A DNA stretch of 64,000 bases from NCBI GenBank assembly GCA_964034945.1, contig OZ035960.1, forward strand, positions 19,951,487 through 20,015,486, given 5' to 3'. Shown here piece after piece: positions 11,420 to 22,799 of this stretch. This DNA comes from Chrysopilus asiliformis (taxonomy: Eukaryota; Arthropoda; Insecta; Diptera; Rhagionidae). The position numbers were made by a program, and so were the translations under genes. The notes under the pieces were generated by a model, which did not search any database, was not told the DNA's origin, and was given only the letters and a program-made list of their open reading frames with translations. Position 1 is the first letter of the stretch. Every line of letters begins with the position of its first letter.

Positions 11420-12637
11420 GGCGACTAAAATGACTATTTCTGGCGTCTTGAAATCACTCCACCGCTAAGCTCCAACCCCATTTCTGCTATCTGCAGTTCT
11501 GAAAATATTTTCACCTACACTGTGGATTGGCAGGGGGTTTTGATTTCTGGTTTTTTAAAATGGTTGGGAAGATGACAGGTACGAATTCAGGAAAGGGAAG
11601 GGGTGTTAATGATTTAAAATATTCTTTGAATGTGGGTTGATGAAAAAAAATGTTTTAAAAAAATATGTTTTCATTTTGGTAAATCGGCCTATTTTTGAAT
11701 AATCTACCTCGATTTCCTTTCCCGATTTCTTGAATCGTTTACATGTCATTCAAATGCAATAAAACGTTTAGAAATAAGTGTTAAAAAGGTAACTATTTTG
11801 TCACAGGGCATTTTTTTAATGCCACCAAATGTCACAAAACAAAACTGTCATCAGTCGCGTAACTTTTATGGTTCGGTGCATCTTCAAAAAATCAACTGAC
11901 CATTCATTTTGTTTAAATTTTAGTACCGATCCTTTGTAATAAAATTAATGTTAGACGTATGCCCGGCGCATATTTCAAGTGTCATTGGATCCGTTACCTT
12001 CGTCAATGGACGTTTAAAAGAAAATTAGTCGCTTTAATATCAAATGCCAAGCTGAGAAAGGAAAAGAAAGGATAAATACTTTTGTAAAGAATCCTTAGTA
12101 ACATGAATTCGATAAAGAAAAGTGAAAGTTAAAAAAAACACATACCGAACAGAATCTTATGATCCTTTGGGAATAATTTTCTGCTTCAGTTATTTTGATT
12201 TCAAGGAATATATGGGCACAGCTATTCGCCCATATATACGTCCTTAATCGAAAACAATAATGGAAAAAAGGATACATTTTTAAGTTGAGAACATAGAATA
12301 TAATTTTTCAGTATTTTCCTTCAACGGAAGCTGGAAATCTACACTGGCTGCGATTAAATTGAAACTGAGGGATGTTAAAATGGCTTTCAGTTCATTGCAC
12401 AAGGATAATTAGTTGCATGGAAATTTGAGATTGTTATTTTACTGCTGCATCGATATTTCGTTGTTCTACTGTTTGGTAAATTAGAAAGGAATCGATTTCT
12501 AAAAGAGCAATGCGAACCCAAGTTCTCTCAACCCTTTATATTAGAATTCTTCTCGTAGGACCGAAAAAAAAAATAAAAGATTATCCTGCAAAGGAATATC
12601 GGTTAAGAATGTTTACGTATCAAGGATTTCTTTTCAG
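11420..12637. other. AT-rich sequence without recognised gene
   Basis: 11430-11560 looks like a decayed interspersed repeat (cgctaagctccaaccccatttctgctatctgcag). The remainder is unique-looking. No supported gene. Confidence 0.5.
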
Positions 12638-12695
12638 GATTATTCCATGCTATGTTATTTCTGGCTTCTTTGGCAACCTTTAAGATGGGATCAAG
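12638..12695 (+). CDS. possible internal exon, 58 nt (weak)
   Basis: A pyrimidine-rich acceptor (ggatttcttttcag) precedes 12638, and the block ends in ATCAAG followed by gtaatt. Two frames are open. One reads LFHAMLFLASLATFKMGSR, a hydrophobic run that could be a membrane segment. No family is recognised. In AT-rich DNA such an acceptor-donor pair arises often by chance, and no partner exon is visible. The minus-strand frame at 12723-12953 is adjacent but cannot belong to the same exon. Confidence 0.15.
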
Positions 12696-12722
12696 GTAAT
12701 TTTCAAATTAAAATTCATGTTG

Positions 12723-12953
12723 CTAAAGCGGAACACCGTTCGATGCCACCAGGTAGTACCTGAAAATTTCTTTCACCGAAAATGGAAATGCAGCGGCCAT
12801 TGAGGCATATCCGGATAAGGGATGACTGTCATAATTGTATTTCTGGCCTGATTTATATCCATTTTTCAAGGGCCAAATATTTGTATTTGATGTTATAACA
12901 GAGTCCTCCAAAGCGGACTTAACTCGTGTTTCGTTACTTACGTGTTCTCGCAT
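12723..12953 (-). CDS. unrecognised 76-codon open frame
   Basis: The translation has fairly balanced composition (for example WPLKNGYKSGQKYNYDSH and PLSGYASMAAAFPFSVKE), unlike the F/K/N-rich chance frames around it. There is no recognisable domain, no good acceptor upstream on the minus strand, and GTAAGT occurs right at its start. Frames of this length are expected many times by chance in 64 kb. It may be a decayed exon or nothing. Confidence 0.15.
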   Translation of the reverse strand: MREHVSNETRVKSALEDSVITSNTNIWPLKNGYKSGQKYNYDSHPLSGYASMAAAFPFSVKEIFRYYLVASNGVPL

Positions 12954-12959
12954 TATGAG

Positions 12960-13412
12960 ACACTTTCAAAGAGTATTTAACAGAATTTTTTAATATATTT
13001 TCATTCAATTATTACATTTGGGACAATGAGATTATGTTGTTATTTATTATGAACTTCCTTCGTCATCATGAAAAGGCTTTTTTTCTTAATTGTTAAATAA
13101 ATCTCAAGGTGTTACACTTTTCGCATGTGGTCGGATTAAAATGAATTAAGTTCCACAAAATACTGTGCTCGCAGAAGAAAAAAAAATACCTTGAAAAAGC
13201 GAATAAATATTAAGATGATTAGAAAAGAATTGAAAAAAAAAGAAAACTTCATTACATTTTTGGGGTCCATTAAAAAAAAAATTAAAAGCAATTTCCTTAT
13301 ACAGATTCGGTGTTAGTTAATTCTGTCAGTTTCACACCGATGACTTTTTGACGACTATTCCTAGAAAATGTAACTTTTCGCCGATCTGAAGCGAAAATTT
13401 TTGCAAGTATTC
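12960..13412. other. AT-rich sequence without recognised gene
   Basis: A-rich runs and unique-looking sequence only. Confidence 0.5.
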
Positions 13413-13414
13413 TA

Positions 13415-13795
13415 CACGCTAAAAAATAAAGTCTAATTTTTAGACTTTTTTCCTAGGTCAACACCTTTTTGAGCCTAAAAACCAAACTTAAAAGTTTGAA
13501 ATTATTTTCAAATTTTAAATATTATCCGGTCTAAATTTAAGGTATTAAAATTTAAATTTTAGTCTAAAATAGTTTAAAAATTAGTTCCAAATTTCTAAAA
13601 ATTCTGAAATTAAAACCTTACGGTTTAAGTTTAAGATGTTTGAGTCTTAAATTTAGACTGGAATGCTTAAAAAATATTCATAAACTTCTAAAGTTTTAAA
13701 TATAGAGAAAATAGTTTAAAATTCCACTAAACTTTCAAAAGTTTAAAAAATAGAGGAGAAAAGTTAAAAAAAATTAGACTCCAGTTTTTACCGTG
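13415..13795. mobile_element. CACG-ended word element, TTTAGTCTAAA type
   Basis: Left end CACGCTAAAAAATAAAGTC and right end (inverted) CACGGTAAAAACTGGAGTC. TA is present directly outside both ends (13413-13414, 13796-13797). The 381-bp interior is dominated by inverted variants of gtctaatttttagac, tttaaattttagtctaaa and agtttaaa. There is no coding frame. The design matches 10265-11048. Confidence 0.75.
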
Positions 13796-13799
13796 TAGG

Positions 13800-14094
13800 T
13801 ATCCTTGAGATTTTCTGGTGCTGAGTGCGTGCCTTACCCTACTAAATCAAAGTGTCACTCCAAAAAAAAGCCTTAAGGGCTCGTTTACATTTGCAATTTT
13901 GTCTTGAATTCTCCGCGAATTTTGTTCAGAATCTATTCAACGAATTTTATTCATCAGTCGCAGAATAAACTAGAAAAATTTGTCAAAAAATTAATCCGGC
14001 GATTTTGTATCGAAAAAAATCCAGTTCCGTCATCTATCAAGAAAAAAATGTCGCAGAATAAAGTTCGCGGAATAAAACGTCAGGTATAAACGAC
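13800..14094. other. AT-rich sequence without recognised gene
   Basis: Lys/Asn/Ile-rich frame 13904-14089 only, judged non-coding. Confidence 0.5.
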
Positions 14095-15140
14095 GCATTA
14101 TAAAAAAAACTAAAAAGGAAAAAATAATTTTCTGGGCGCTGAGGATTTGAAATCAAAGCGAGATAAATATTTATTTTATTTTTTATGCTTTTATCTTGCT
14201 TTTATTTCTGAGACAACCCACTTAAAATTTTTTTTTTTCATTTTTTTAAATATATCTTTTAATAAATGAGATTTTTTTCCATCATATTTTCCTTGCGGAA
14301 CCTTCCGTTATTCTTACAGACTTCTTAACGCCTGAAGCGGAATAAGGGACTCCAAAAAACCCTTGGAAGGACGAAGTAGAGTAAGTTCGGGTATTGTGGT
14401 ACACCTTCTTTTGTTTTCATAATAAATCACTCGTTTTAAAAGCAATCATGTTAGAATTTCGCATAAGACACCTCCAGAGGCTTGCCTATAAAATTCCACA
14501 GCAATGTTACCAATCATAAACATAAAAGCAAAATTATGATCAAAAAAGTACACTAACTGAAAAAAAAGTGCTTCAAAAAATTGGCGGGTAATGTGGTATA
14601 CTGTTTCTTCCATACAAATATTTAAGGCGGGTAATGTGGAATACTGTTTCATCCATTCAAATATTAAATATTTGTATGGAAAAAATAGTATGCCACATTA
14701 GCCATTCTCACCATGACAAACCAAAAAAATGATTTCTTAGTCTAATTCGCTTGAATCCAAAAATTTTCTTTTCAAAAATTAAATGTGTTGTCTAAATAAT
14801 CGTTCACTGATTCACAGTTAAAAAAACAACTTAAAATTGGCTTTCGAGATTCATTTGAATGTGGAGACAATAAAATGTTGATTGTGCTCAAAAACGTTTT
14901 TCAGAAAATTCCGATATAACCTGATAAACCATGGACTTGTCAACATCAACAATAGTTGCAGAATTTCACAAAAAACAGTATTGTATGTTTGATCTTGCGA
15001 TGCGGCATCTCATATCCGAGAAATGATGGGGTACCACATTACCCGCCTATACCACAATACCCGAACTTACTCTAGTGAAAATATTGTATTGTCATCGGAC
15101 AGACTCACAAAAAAGCAAGCTTTTAAAAAAGGAAAAATTA
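14095..15140 (+). mobile_element. family C element, interrupted by a MITE
   Basis: It begins with a decayed hairpin (gcgagataaat...atcttgctttta, 14100-14215). One partial repeat unit (ccttccgttattcttacagacttctt, 14290-14365) and the tail phrase GGACGAAGTAG follow. After the 694-bp insertion at 14379-15072 the tail resumes with gtgaaaatattgtattgtcatcgg. The intact junction is visible in the 25670-26650 copy (GGACGAAGTAGTGAAAACATTG). It ends near aagcttttaaaa. Confidence 0.75.
14379..15072. mobile_element. 694-bp MITE with 23-bp TIRs and TA target duplication
   Basis: The left end GAGTAAGTTCGGGTATTGTG (continuing GTA) has an exact inverted copy ending at 15072. TA flanks both sides (14377-14378, 15073-15074), while the unoccupied family C copy has a single TA at the same place. 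The interior has several gcgggtaatgtggtatactg variants and no transposase frame. TA duplication indicates mobilisation by a Tc1/mariner/pogo-type transposase. Confidence 0.92.
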
Positions 15141-15144
15141 TATT

Positions 15145-17900
15145 TTTATTCTTTACCCCCTTTATCGGACACTTAAGAAATAATAAATGCTGAAGAACCA
15201 TCCAGTAAATCGGCTGAATTTTTTGAAAAACCATAAATTCTCTTTCAGGCCTTGAATATTTCACAATTTCGCTGCCATCGTCTCTTTCTTAACCTCACAA
15301 TAAATTCCAAGACAACCAATCATCCTTAGCAATTTTCATACTAATTTATAGATTTGCGAATTTCGAATAAACCCATCGATTACCACATTTTAGATAGACA
15401 AATGGTGAAAAGGATCATTTTTAAATGTAATAAATTTCATTTTTATGAGATTCCGAGTACAATTTCGATTTTTTTATTGCAATTACTTTCGTACCTTTCT
15501 CTTCATCGACGATTTTCACATCGTTATCATTTGAGTAAAATCTTTACGGCATCTTCGAGTTGCACCCTGGATTCTCCTGCGGTTTGTCAAGAAATTTTTG
15601 AAGGGTCCGTATTTCGGGCTGTGGTTATGTTCCATAAAAAGTTGAGTTCATCAAGTGAAAGAATCGCTTTCGGGGTTTTTTTTTAACTTTCACTTTGGAA
15701 CAAGGGAACAATCAAAACGTAATAAAATTGTCACAGCCCAATGCAGACTAACTAGGACCCAATTTTAAAAGCCGGAAGAATATTTTGGGATGAACGTATG
15801 TCAAATCAAATCTTGATGTCCTGTGGTGATTGCTGTATTACTGGACCAGAATTTTGTTGGAATAAAAATGGGAAGATAAAAAAATTTCCGATACGTTCTC
15901 TGCTCAAGGATAAATAAATATTTTCCTCATAATCCGATTTAGATGATTTCTGCAAAAGGGATTCACGTGGAATTTTACTTCACTTACACATTGAGAGTTT
16001 TACACATAGCCGGTTCGATGTCCTTGTCGGTATCATCCTAATGTTTCTTATGTTGTCTCAGGATCATCATATAATCATCACTACGGCTGGGACCACCCGG
16101 GGATTCAGCTGCAGGATTAGGGATTGAGCTCATACATGACTTATGAAAATGACGAAGGCATCGAATGTGTTTTCGGGATGCACCGGGAATAAGGGATATC
16201 TCCATGTCATGTGCTTCCTCTATTACTTCTTGTACTGATTATGAGTACTGAATTCCATTGTTTGAATGTTGAATGTCAGAAACACTTCCATCATTCCATT
16301 TAATGATGATTTATGGATTGATCGGCTTGGAATATGCCATAAATTTGAATATCATTCAGGTTCATATGTTGTGAAGTTAAATGAAATTAAATTCGTTAAA
16401 TTCAAGTCGTAAAGATCCAAAATGTCGCTCTTTTTTTGATTGTGATCGCGTTGATCTTAAGAGAACCGGTAGATTTTCCACCAAATTAGGCAGTTCGCAA
16501 GTCAAATGTACACCAAAAAAATCCGAACGATGAAGAAAAAAATCAGTCAAATTTATTTGGCACACATAATACCAGGCATCAGTTTGAAAGTTCTTTGGAT
16601 CCTGTTTTTTACGCATAAATCCATCTCTTAACATACATTTGACCAGGGAGTAGTCGTAGACGGTCAATCCTTTTCCAAACAAACAAATCGTTAATTTTCC
16701 GTCTAAGTGGCTGCTAATAGATGGCAAACGTGGCTGTTGAATGCCTTGAAAATTTTCCTAAGATCAAATTCTAATGGTGCAAAAAATTGTAACCATATTT
16801 GCAAGGATCTCGCGAAATGTATCAACGAAGGATTTCACTTCAATTCCAGCCATTTGTGAAAACAAGTTTAAATGTTCCCGTCTTCGTCCGCCGGCTGTTT
16901 TCGTCCTTTTTGGTTTTATTCGTGGGGTGGACAAAGGATACTAAGTTATTATTATGGCTGTTGTCCTTTTTGAAATTCCTCTGGGGACACACACGAGAAA
17001 AATTTATTGTTTTTTTTTCTTTAAGAAACTGGACTTGATCAACCACTTTTTTTTTGCAAGGAGAGTCTTTTGGAAAACTTCCTTAGTACTGGGCGCGATG
17101 TACAACAAGAGATAACAAGACAATCTGAAGGACTTGCATTACGAAAGATCATAAATAGCCAAAGGATGCTATGAAAGGGTTGCCTTCATGAATCGTTTGT
17201 TCGGTGTTTTGCATGCCTGCGTTTATGGGAGTGAGCAAAGGTTTGGTCCACTAAAATCCTGACCAATCCTTCCTCGTTAGGCGAAGAATAACAACAACCA
17301 GGCTTAAAACTGCATTGAAGTTGAGGAATCGCTCTCTGATCCTTTGGACCAACGGAAAGACGGGATTTTTTTCGAAAAACATGTTCCTTAAAAGGATGAA
17401 ATTTTGTGCATGGAGGATTTTCGACTTTAAGACTTTGTTGCAATTATTATTCTGCATGGCAACAGATCTTTTAAATATTTTTGGGCAATTTGCTTTCTAA
17501 ATCGACAGACAAAATGGGTTTATTTTTATTCGGTAATGAGGATCAGTCGGCGATAGTTTCCCAAGGTTTTTCGGCTTAGATTTTGTTTTGAGTTTCCCAG
17601 ACTTTTCAAGGTTTCAAAACTTGTTTTGGTAAATGCAAATTTGGGTTTAATTCATTGACAGTTACTTCCGATCGATTTAATTGGGCCGAAAACTCGAATG
17701 TCCGTAAAGGGTTTCACAGGTAAATGAATTGTAGAAACTATTTTTAAAAAATTTGTGTACGACGAATTTGAAAAAAAAAATTTGCTGTCTATATTTTTAT
17801 TGTGCCGTGAAACTCGTATAAATTGAGAGTTTGGAAGCTAGATTTTACAGAAATTAGTCATATATTATTTTTTTCCTGACATTATAACGTCGAATGGCAG
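15145..17900. other. single-copy-looking sequence without recognised gene
   Basis: The longest non-repeat frame in the window is here (16377-16727 minus, 116 codons) but has no recognisable domain. About one or two frames this long are expected by chance at this base composition. Other frames overlap on opposite strands (16799-17046, 17186-17500). No splice-bounded exon is convincing. Confidence 0.5.
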
Positions 17901-17924
17901 CTCGTCTCAATGGGCAAGGAGGGC

Positions 17925-18080
17925 TCCCCACATTTAGGGAATAATTGCAAAAGAATCCACAAAAAAAACCACCAGAGAGGGGGGTGATGTGCGGTAGTGT
18001 GATGGCGGACGGCGATAGTAAATTCTATACAAAAAATCACGAAGGAAGCTTCTTCGAAAGTAAGGGATAGCCCCCAACTT
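17925..18080 (-). repeat. degenerate copy of the repeat at 62030-62275
   Basis: gtgtgatggcgg...gatagtaaattctatacaaaaaatcacgaa matches, in reverse complement, ttcgcgattttttgtatgaagtttagtaccgctatcacac at 62183-62225. The outer part gggctccccacat resembles that repeat's GGGCTCTCC end. Confidence 0.55.
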
Positions 18081-18445
18081 CTTAACTATGTTTTAGGATA
18101 TGCGAATTATATTTCAGCAACCAGTACTTGTTTTTCCTCTGCTGATCCTAATTTTGTGATAAAATATTGTAGAATGAAAGTATCGGGGAACCTTTGGTTA
18201 TGAATATTCAGTTAAAAAAACTATTTTAAGTCCGAAAGATGTTTTGGTTTATGAACAGTGTTTTGATTGACCCTAGGTTCGGTATGACACCTTCTTTCTC
18301 AATTCGTCAGTTAAATGCAAATTTTGGCCATGTGTAAGGAAAAACGTACACCTCTAGCTCAAACTAGTGTTCAGGACACGATTTTTTTTTAATTTTTTTT
18401 AGAAGGTACGTTACTATGTTGTGAAGTGTGCAAGAATAAAACTTT

Positions 18446-18519
18446 CCAAAGAAAAATTTTCCAAAGAAAAATTTTCCAAAGAAAAATTTTCCAAAGAAAA
18501 ATTTTCCAAACAAAAATCT
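18446..18519 (+). repeat. tandem repeat of a 15-mer (CCAAAGAAAAATTTT)
   Basis: About five units, the last with a G-to-C change. It creates short in-frame peptide repeats on both strands (KIFQR / WKIFL), which are artefacts of 15 being divisible by 3. Confidence 0.9.
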
Positions 18520-19655
18520 TAATTAACGAAACCCGAAGTTTTTCGTCGTCAACACGTCGAAGCAAAAACATAATAATATTCCGAAACTTCTTCGTTTTAG
18601 AAAATATTAACGAAAACTTTTTTTTGTGAAAATCTTTGAACTACCAGAATTTTTCTATAAATGACAAATCGAATCACATAAACAAGCCATGTCCAGACTT
18701 TCACCTGTTGGACAGATTTACTTACATTTACTTAATATTCATCTCACAATCAAAAACTTTGAAATCAGAAATAAAACGAGAAAAATTCTGTCCAAAAAAT
18801 GTACAACCTTCCATTTTTTCGACGTTTTTGTTTCTGCTGAGGAAGAAAAACTTTGAAGGGTGGTTTCAGCAGCGAATCAGAGGAAACTGAAACACAAAAT
18901 GAAATTCCACCCTCGTTCAATTGAGACCATTTCAATTCATCTCAACTGAACGCATCTTAAATTCCATAAGACAGACACCAACCGAATTACACCGAAAATC
19001 ATTTTGGACGGCAAGGACGATCCCTTATCTCGGCACTGTTTGCGAAACTTTAAGATCAAGCAGGAAACTACTTATAAGATAAGAAAATTGGGGGATTTTG
19101 TTTAATTTTGGTTGAGTCATCCTCAACAGAGAAGGGATGAAGGATGCACAGGCGTTTGTAACCCCTACAAATCTCAGGTTTATTCCTCTGATGGCGCCAA
19201 ATCAAATATTTTGCTCGAAGGTAGAAAAATTTAGCGGTAATTCTATTCTATTTCGAGCAGGATGAAGATTTTCATGTGGGTTGAGTATTTAATTTACCAT
19301 CACCCCAAAGGATCTTCTAGTTCGGGGAATGAACCCCATGTCATGTGTCTGCTCGTGTTACAATGATTATGTGATCTTAAGGAATTTGATTTGACAGGAA
19401 GGAAAAATCGTGTGGGCTCATCAAATGATTTTCTTATTCATTTTTTTATTAGAACTTGCTATCTATAAAAAGAAAATTCTACTTCCGCTACCACTTAGTT
19501 AACTCTTTTACTCATGAGAACATAAAAAAATTGTTTGTCACAATATACAACAAAAAATGTTTCATAACTATGACTTACGTCCTCTGGAGAGGACACTGGG
19601 AGTGAAAGGCTTGAGAGTTGATGAATTCAATATTTGGCAATAAATGCGAGTTTAA
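18520..19655. other. AT-rich sequence without recognised gene
   Basis: Unique-looking sequence. The frame at 18636-18890 has no domain. No RNA gene seen. Confidence 0.5.
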
Positions 19656-19660
19656 CGTCC

Positions 19661-19777
19661 AATTTATTCACTAGGAGTTAAATCGCCTTAACTCCCTTAA
19701 CTCACCTTTAACATGGAAAATAACGTTAGCTAACTCCCTTAACTCACTAACTCGGCTTAACTCCTAGTGAATAAATT
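19661..19777. mobile_element. short inverted-repeat element built of TTAACTC words
   Basis: The left arm AATTTATTCACTAGGAGTTA (19661-19680) is mirrored exactly at 19758-19777. Between them TTAACTC or close variants occurs at least six times. The 117-bp size, long exact TIR and lack of coding suggest a MITE. The ends contain CACTAGGAG, which would suit a CACTA-type terminus if the AATTTATT/AATAAATT flanks are host sequence. Confidence 0.8.
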
Positions 19778-19884
19778 AGGGGTAAATGTCACCTTGATTG
19801 GCATTGGGGCTGTTGGTTTAGGAAGTTTAGTGTAAAAATTCTCACATACGATAAGAATTGGATTGTATCTTCTTACAAACTAGA

Positions 19885-20285
19885 TTTAATTATAAAGTCT
19901 TGTGTTCAACAATTTTACGATTTTTTAGCCAAAACTTTTGCGAATTTTAGCGATATTTCATCAGTGGAAGAGAGGCCTTCAAAATTCATTTTCTAGAATT
20001 AAAAAAAATGTGTTAATAATAATTTTCTATAACCAAAAATTGTAAATTTTTGTAATTTAATGTTTTTGCCGTTTTCGAGATTTTTTTGTGTTTAGTTTTT
20101 ATAAAAATTCTATATGATGGTCACAATAGAGTTTCTAAAATCAGAAAGCAAGAGTTATCTGCGATAATTATGCAATCTGAGACTTTTGCAGAAGAACCTT
20201 TTAGAAGAATACGGGGATATTTTAGGTCCAAATGCGCTGCAACACCTTCGCCTTACTCGCGTCAATATCGCTAGATGTCACTTCT
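19885..20285. repeat. probable decayed interspersed repeat
   Basis: Phrases such as gccgttttcgagattt, ttatctgcgataattatgcaatctgagactt and gcgtcaatatcgctagatgtcact resemble the body language of the GTCY-bearing repeats, but I cannot align it to a specific copy here. Confidence 0.35.
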
Positions 20286-20289
20286 TATT

Positions 20290-22190
20290 GCATTGTGGAT
20301 TAATTATTCAGTTTGAAACCATCACAATTTCACCCTATATATTTTAAGGGTTCTTCCCCATCATTTTCTCGGTTCACTTCCATCCACTTTGAACTTCAGG
20401 GCAGTTCAGTTCACTTCGGTTTTGCATTAAAATATGGAGTGGATTTCGTAAGAGGGTGGCTAGCTTTTGTGGCAGCAACATATGCAAGACAATATGGTGT
20501 CCAACTTATTTGAATTTTAATTGAAAACGTTTGAGATCTCACCCTTGAGATTGTAACAGTTTAAGCCGACAGACTCTATCAACAAGAAAACGATGGTAAT
20601 GTCCTTATATAGCCCTTAGACGTTTTGTAAAATCCACTTGAATGTTTTTACGTTTCGTAGGTATTTCACGTTGCGGTCCAATGAGATTTGAATTTCGATC
20701 AGAAACCGCATAAAGGTTTTCACATTTGAACCATCCTTACCGCAATTCTGTGCTGGTATCATTAAAATCCCATCGATAATCGCCACGCTGGATGCAGAGG
20801 TAAAATGTCCTTTAGCTCAAAATCTGACAAAACAGCATAAAATTTCGTCTATTTGTGGAAAAATGCCAACGAGGTGTCTTTTATTTCAGAACAAAAATGG
20901 ACATTTATTTCCACTTAATTCACTCCTTAAACAGCATCCCGGTATGATGGATGATTCCAGCTCAAATTCTGTCAGACAGACAAATGATCTGAAATCGACC
21001 ATTTGGCGAAAATGTTTCAATATGTGTGATGGTGAGAGTACTTTCGGAATGGATTCCAGACCCATACTAAAAAAATTGTACGCTAAACATTCGACACCGT
21101 TGAATCATTTCTCTCAAGTGAATCCTTAAAATCGTAATATTTCCCTACACTTTGATAGCTGGAAAAAAATTTCCTTTTCGTTTATCCATTTTTCATATTT
21201 TTGTGTACATCCAACAGAAGCCACTCGAAAACCTCTTTAAGGACTTTGGCTTAGGAAAAATTCGAGTGTCCTTGGAATCCTTTTTGTATTTTCGTCTCTA
21301 CTTTGTTCTTACTTGATGTACCTTGAATCTCCCTTGACTTTGACTTTAGAAAATGACTTCGATCTTGAGGATCAACAAAACTGTCGAACGCGTTAACAGC
21401 AAAATCGTCAAAGTTCAGGAAAATTCGATAGGACGAATGTCTGTAATCAAAGCGGAACGGTAAGAGGATAAAATGTTCCTTTGATTTGATTTTTCTTCAT
21501 ATTTCTCGCATACATTAATAAAGACGCCTTGAATGACTTCCATTGAACACGAAAGGATTTAAACAAGAAATTCATTTTACCGCCAATCCTTGTTCGGTTT
21601 AAATCGGCAAAAGAACCTTTCGGACAAAGGATGAATGTAAATTGAAGTTTTATTGAGCGTGTTCGAAAATGATTTTTAATTGGCATCTAATAGGGAGTCA
21701 ATTTTATTAAAAATATTTTCAAGTCACAATGATTTGGCACACAATGGAGGTTTTGTCTTTAAAATGGAATCATTTTATGATGAAAATTGGTGAAATATCA
21801 TAGAAATCGGCCGATTGAAGTAGGTTGGGGATTTTTTTCTTTCATTCAGATTGAAGGACGAAATTCATTTGCATTTTAATTAAAATTTAAAGAGATATTT
21901 TCCCAAAGGAACAAAACAAATATGCGTTCATCCTTAGAGAATTCTAAGGATTAGGGTTTTTATGCGTTGGAGATTAACTGACATACGTGCACCCAATGTG
22001 ATAAATTTTCCTATTCAACTTCTACTTGTAAATTCAAAAGATAATTTCTTTTCTGTAAATCTGATAGAGCTATTTTTCAGATTCAGAAAATAGAGGGTGG
22101 TTTGGCTGCACTTAAAAATCTCACCCTGTAATAAATTTTAAAATAAGATTTTATGATGCATACCCGTCGATGTCCGGTGACATTTTTTTT
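20290..22190. other. single-copy-looking sequence without recognised gene
   Basis: Frames at 20313-20513, 20863-21129 and 21447-21686 (minus) lack recognisable domains and splice context. Confidence 0.5.
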
Positions 22191-22194
22191 TTTG

Positions 22195-22760
22195 CATAAG
22201 TTGTTTTGCAAAAACTTTTGGGAAAACGTAAGAAAAGCTACAATTGCCAGGGGCCAATCGCCAAATACTCTACATAGATAAAATATTTATTTAAAAAAAA
22301 TCTAGCACCGGATTTGTGAACAGCGACCCCGAAAACTCCCTAATGCAATTTTTCCCCGGAAGAAATAGAGAAACGGATATTTGCGTTATCCTTACAGAAC
22401 CTTCCGCTTCTAATTTCGAAAATCTAACACCGGATTCGTTATCAGCGACCCCGAAAACCCCCGAGTGATACTTTTCAGCCTCCTATTGAACAGGATTCAT
22501 GGCGAAAATCAAGGTTTTAAAACACCCAAACCCTCTTTATCCCCATTTACCCCCTTAGCAGTAAAATTTCGGAAAACCCCGCCTTAGTGAGCGTCTATGT
22601 CACGAAAGGAACATGCTGTGAAAATTTCAAACTGGTACCTCCAGGGATTTGGGCTGGGCGTTGATGAGTCAGTCAATCAATCAGTCGTGACAAATGATTT
22701 TGTGTATATAAATTTTGTTATTATGCAGGTTTCGTTTTATGGAGGTTCCACTGTACCACG
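22195..22760 (+). mobile_element. family C' element (two ~120-bp units plus 3' tail)
   Basis: It starts with the module gaaaagctacaattgcca...aaatattta, also present at 57695-57775. Two units of the ACCGGATTYGT..CAGCGACCCCGAAAA type, separated by ttatccttacagaaccttccg, follow. A tail then reads gtgaaaatttcaaactggtacctccagg..gttgatgagtcagtcaatcaatcagtc..tgtatata. The same unit-plus-tail order is seen at 43145-43600. It is non-coding. Confidence 0.7.
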
Positions 22761-22799
22761 CAACATGAATCTGGAATGTTCTGTACGTTTATAAACTTT

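Noticed and set aside
16377..16727. 116-codon minus-strand frame, longest outside repeats
   Set aside because: At about 65% A+T roughly one or two frames this long are expected by chance in six frames of 64 kb (my rough estimate). No domain, splice context or codon bias supports it.
18446..18519. Short frames with IFQRK / WKIFL peptide repeats on both strands
   Set aside because: Produced by the 15-bp tandem repeat. Mirrored on both strands, which is typical of repeats and not of genes.
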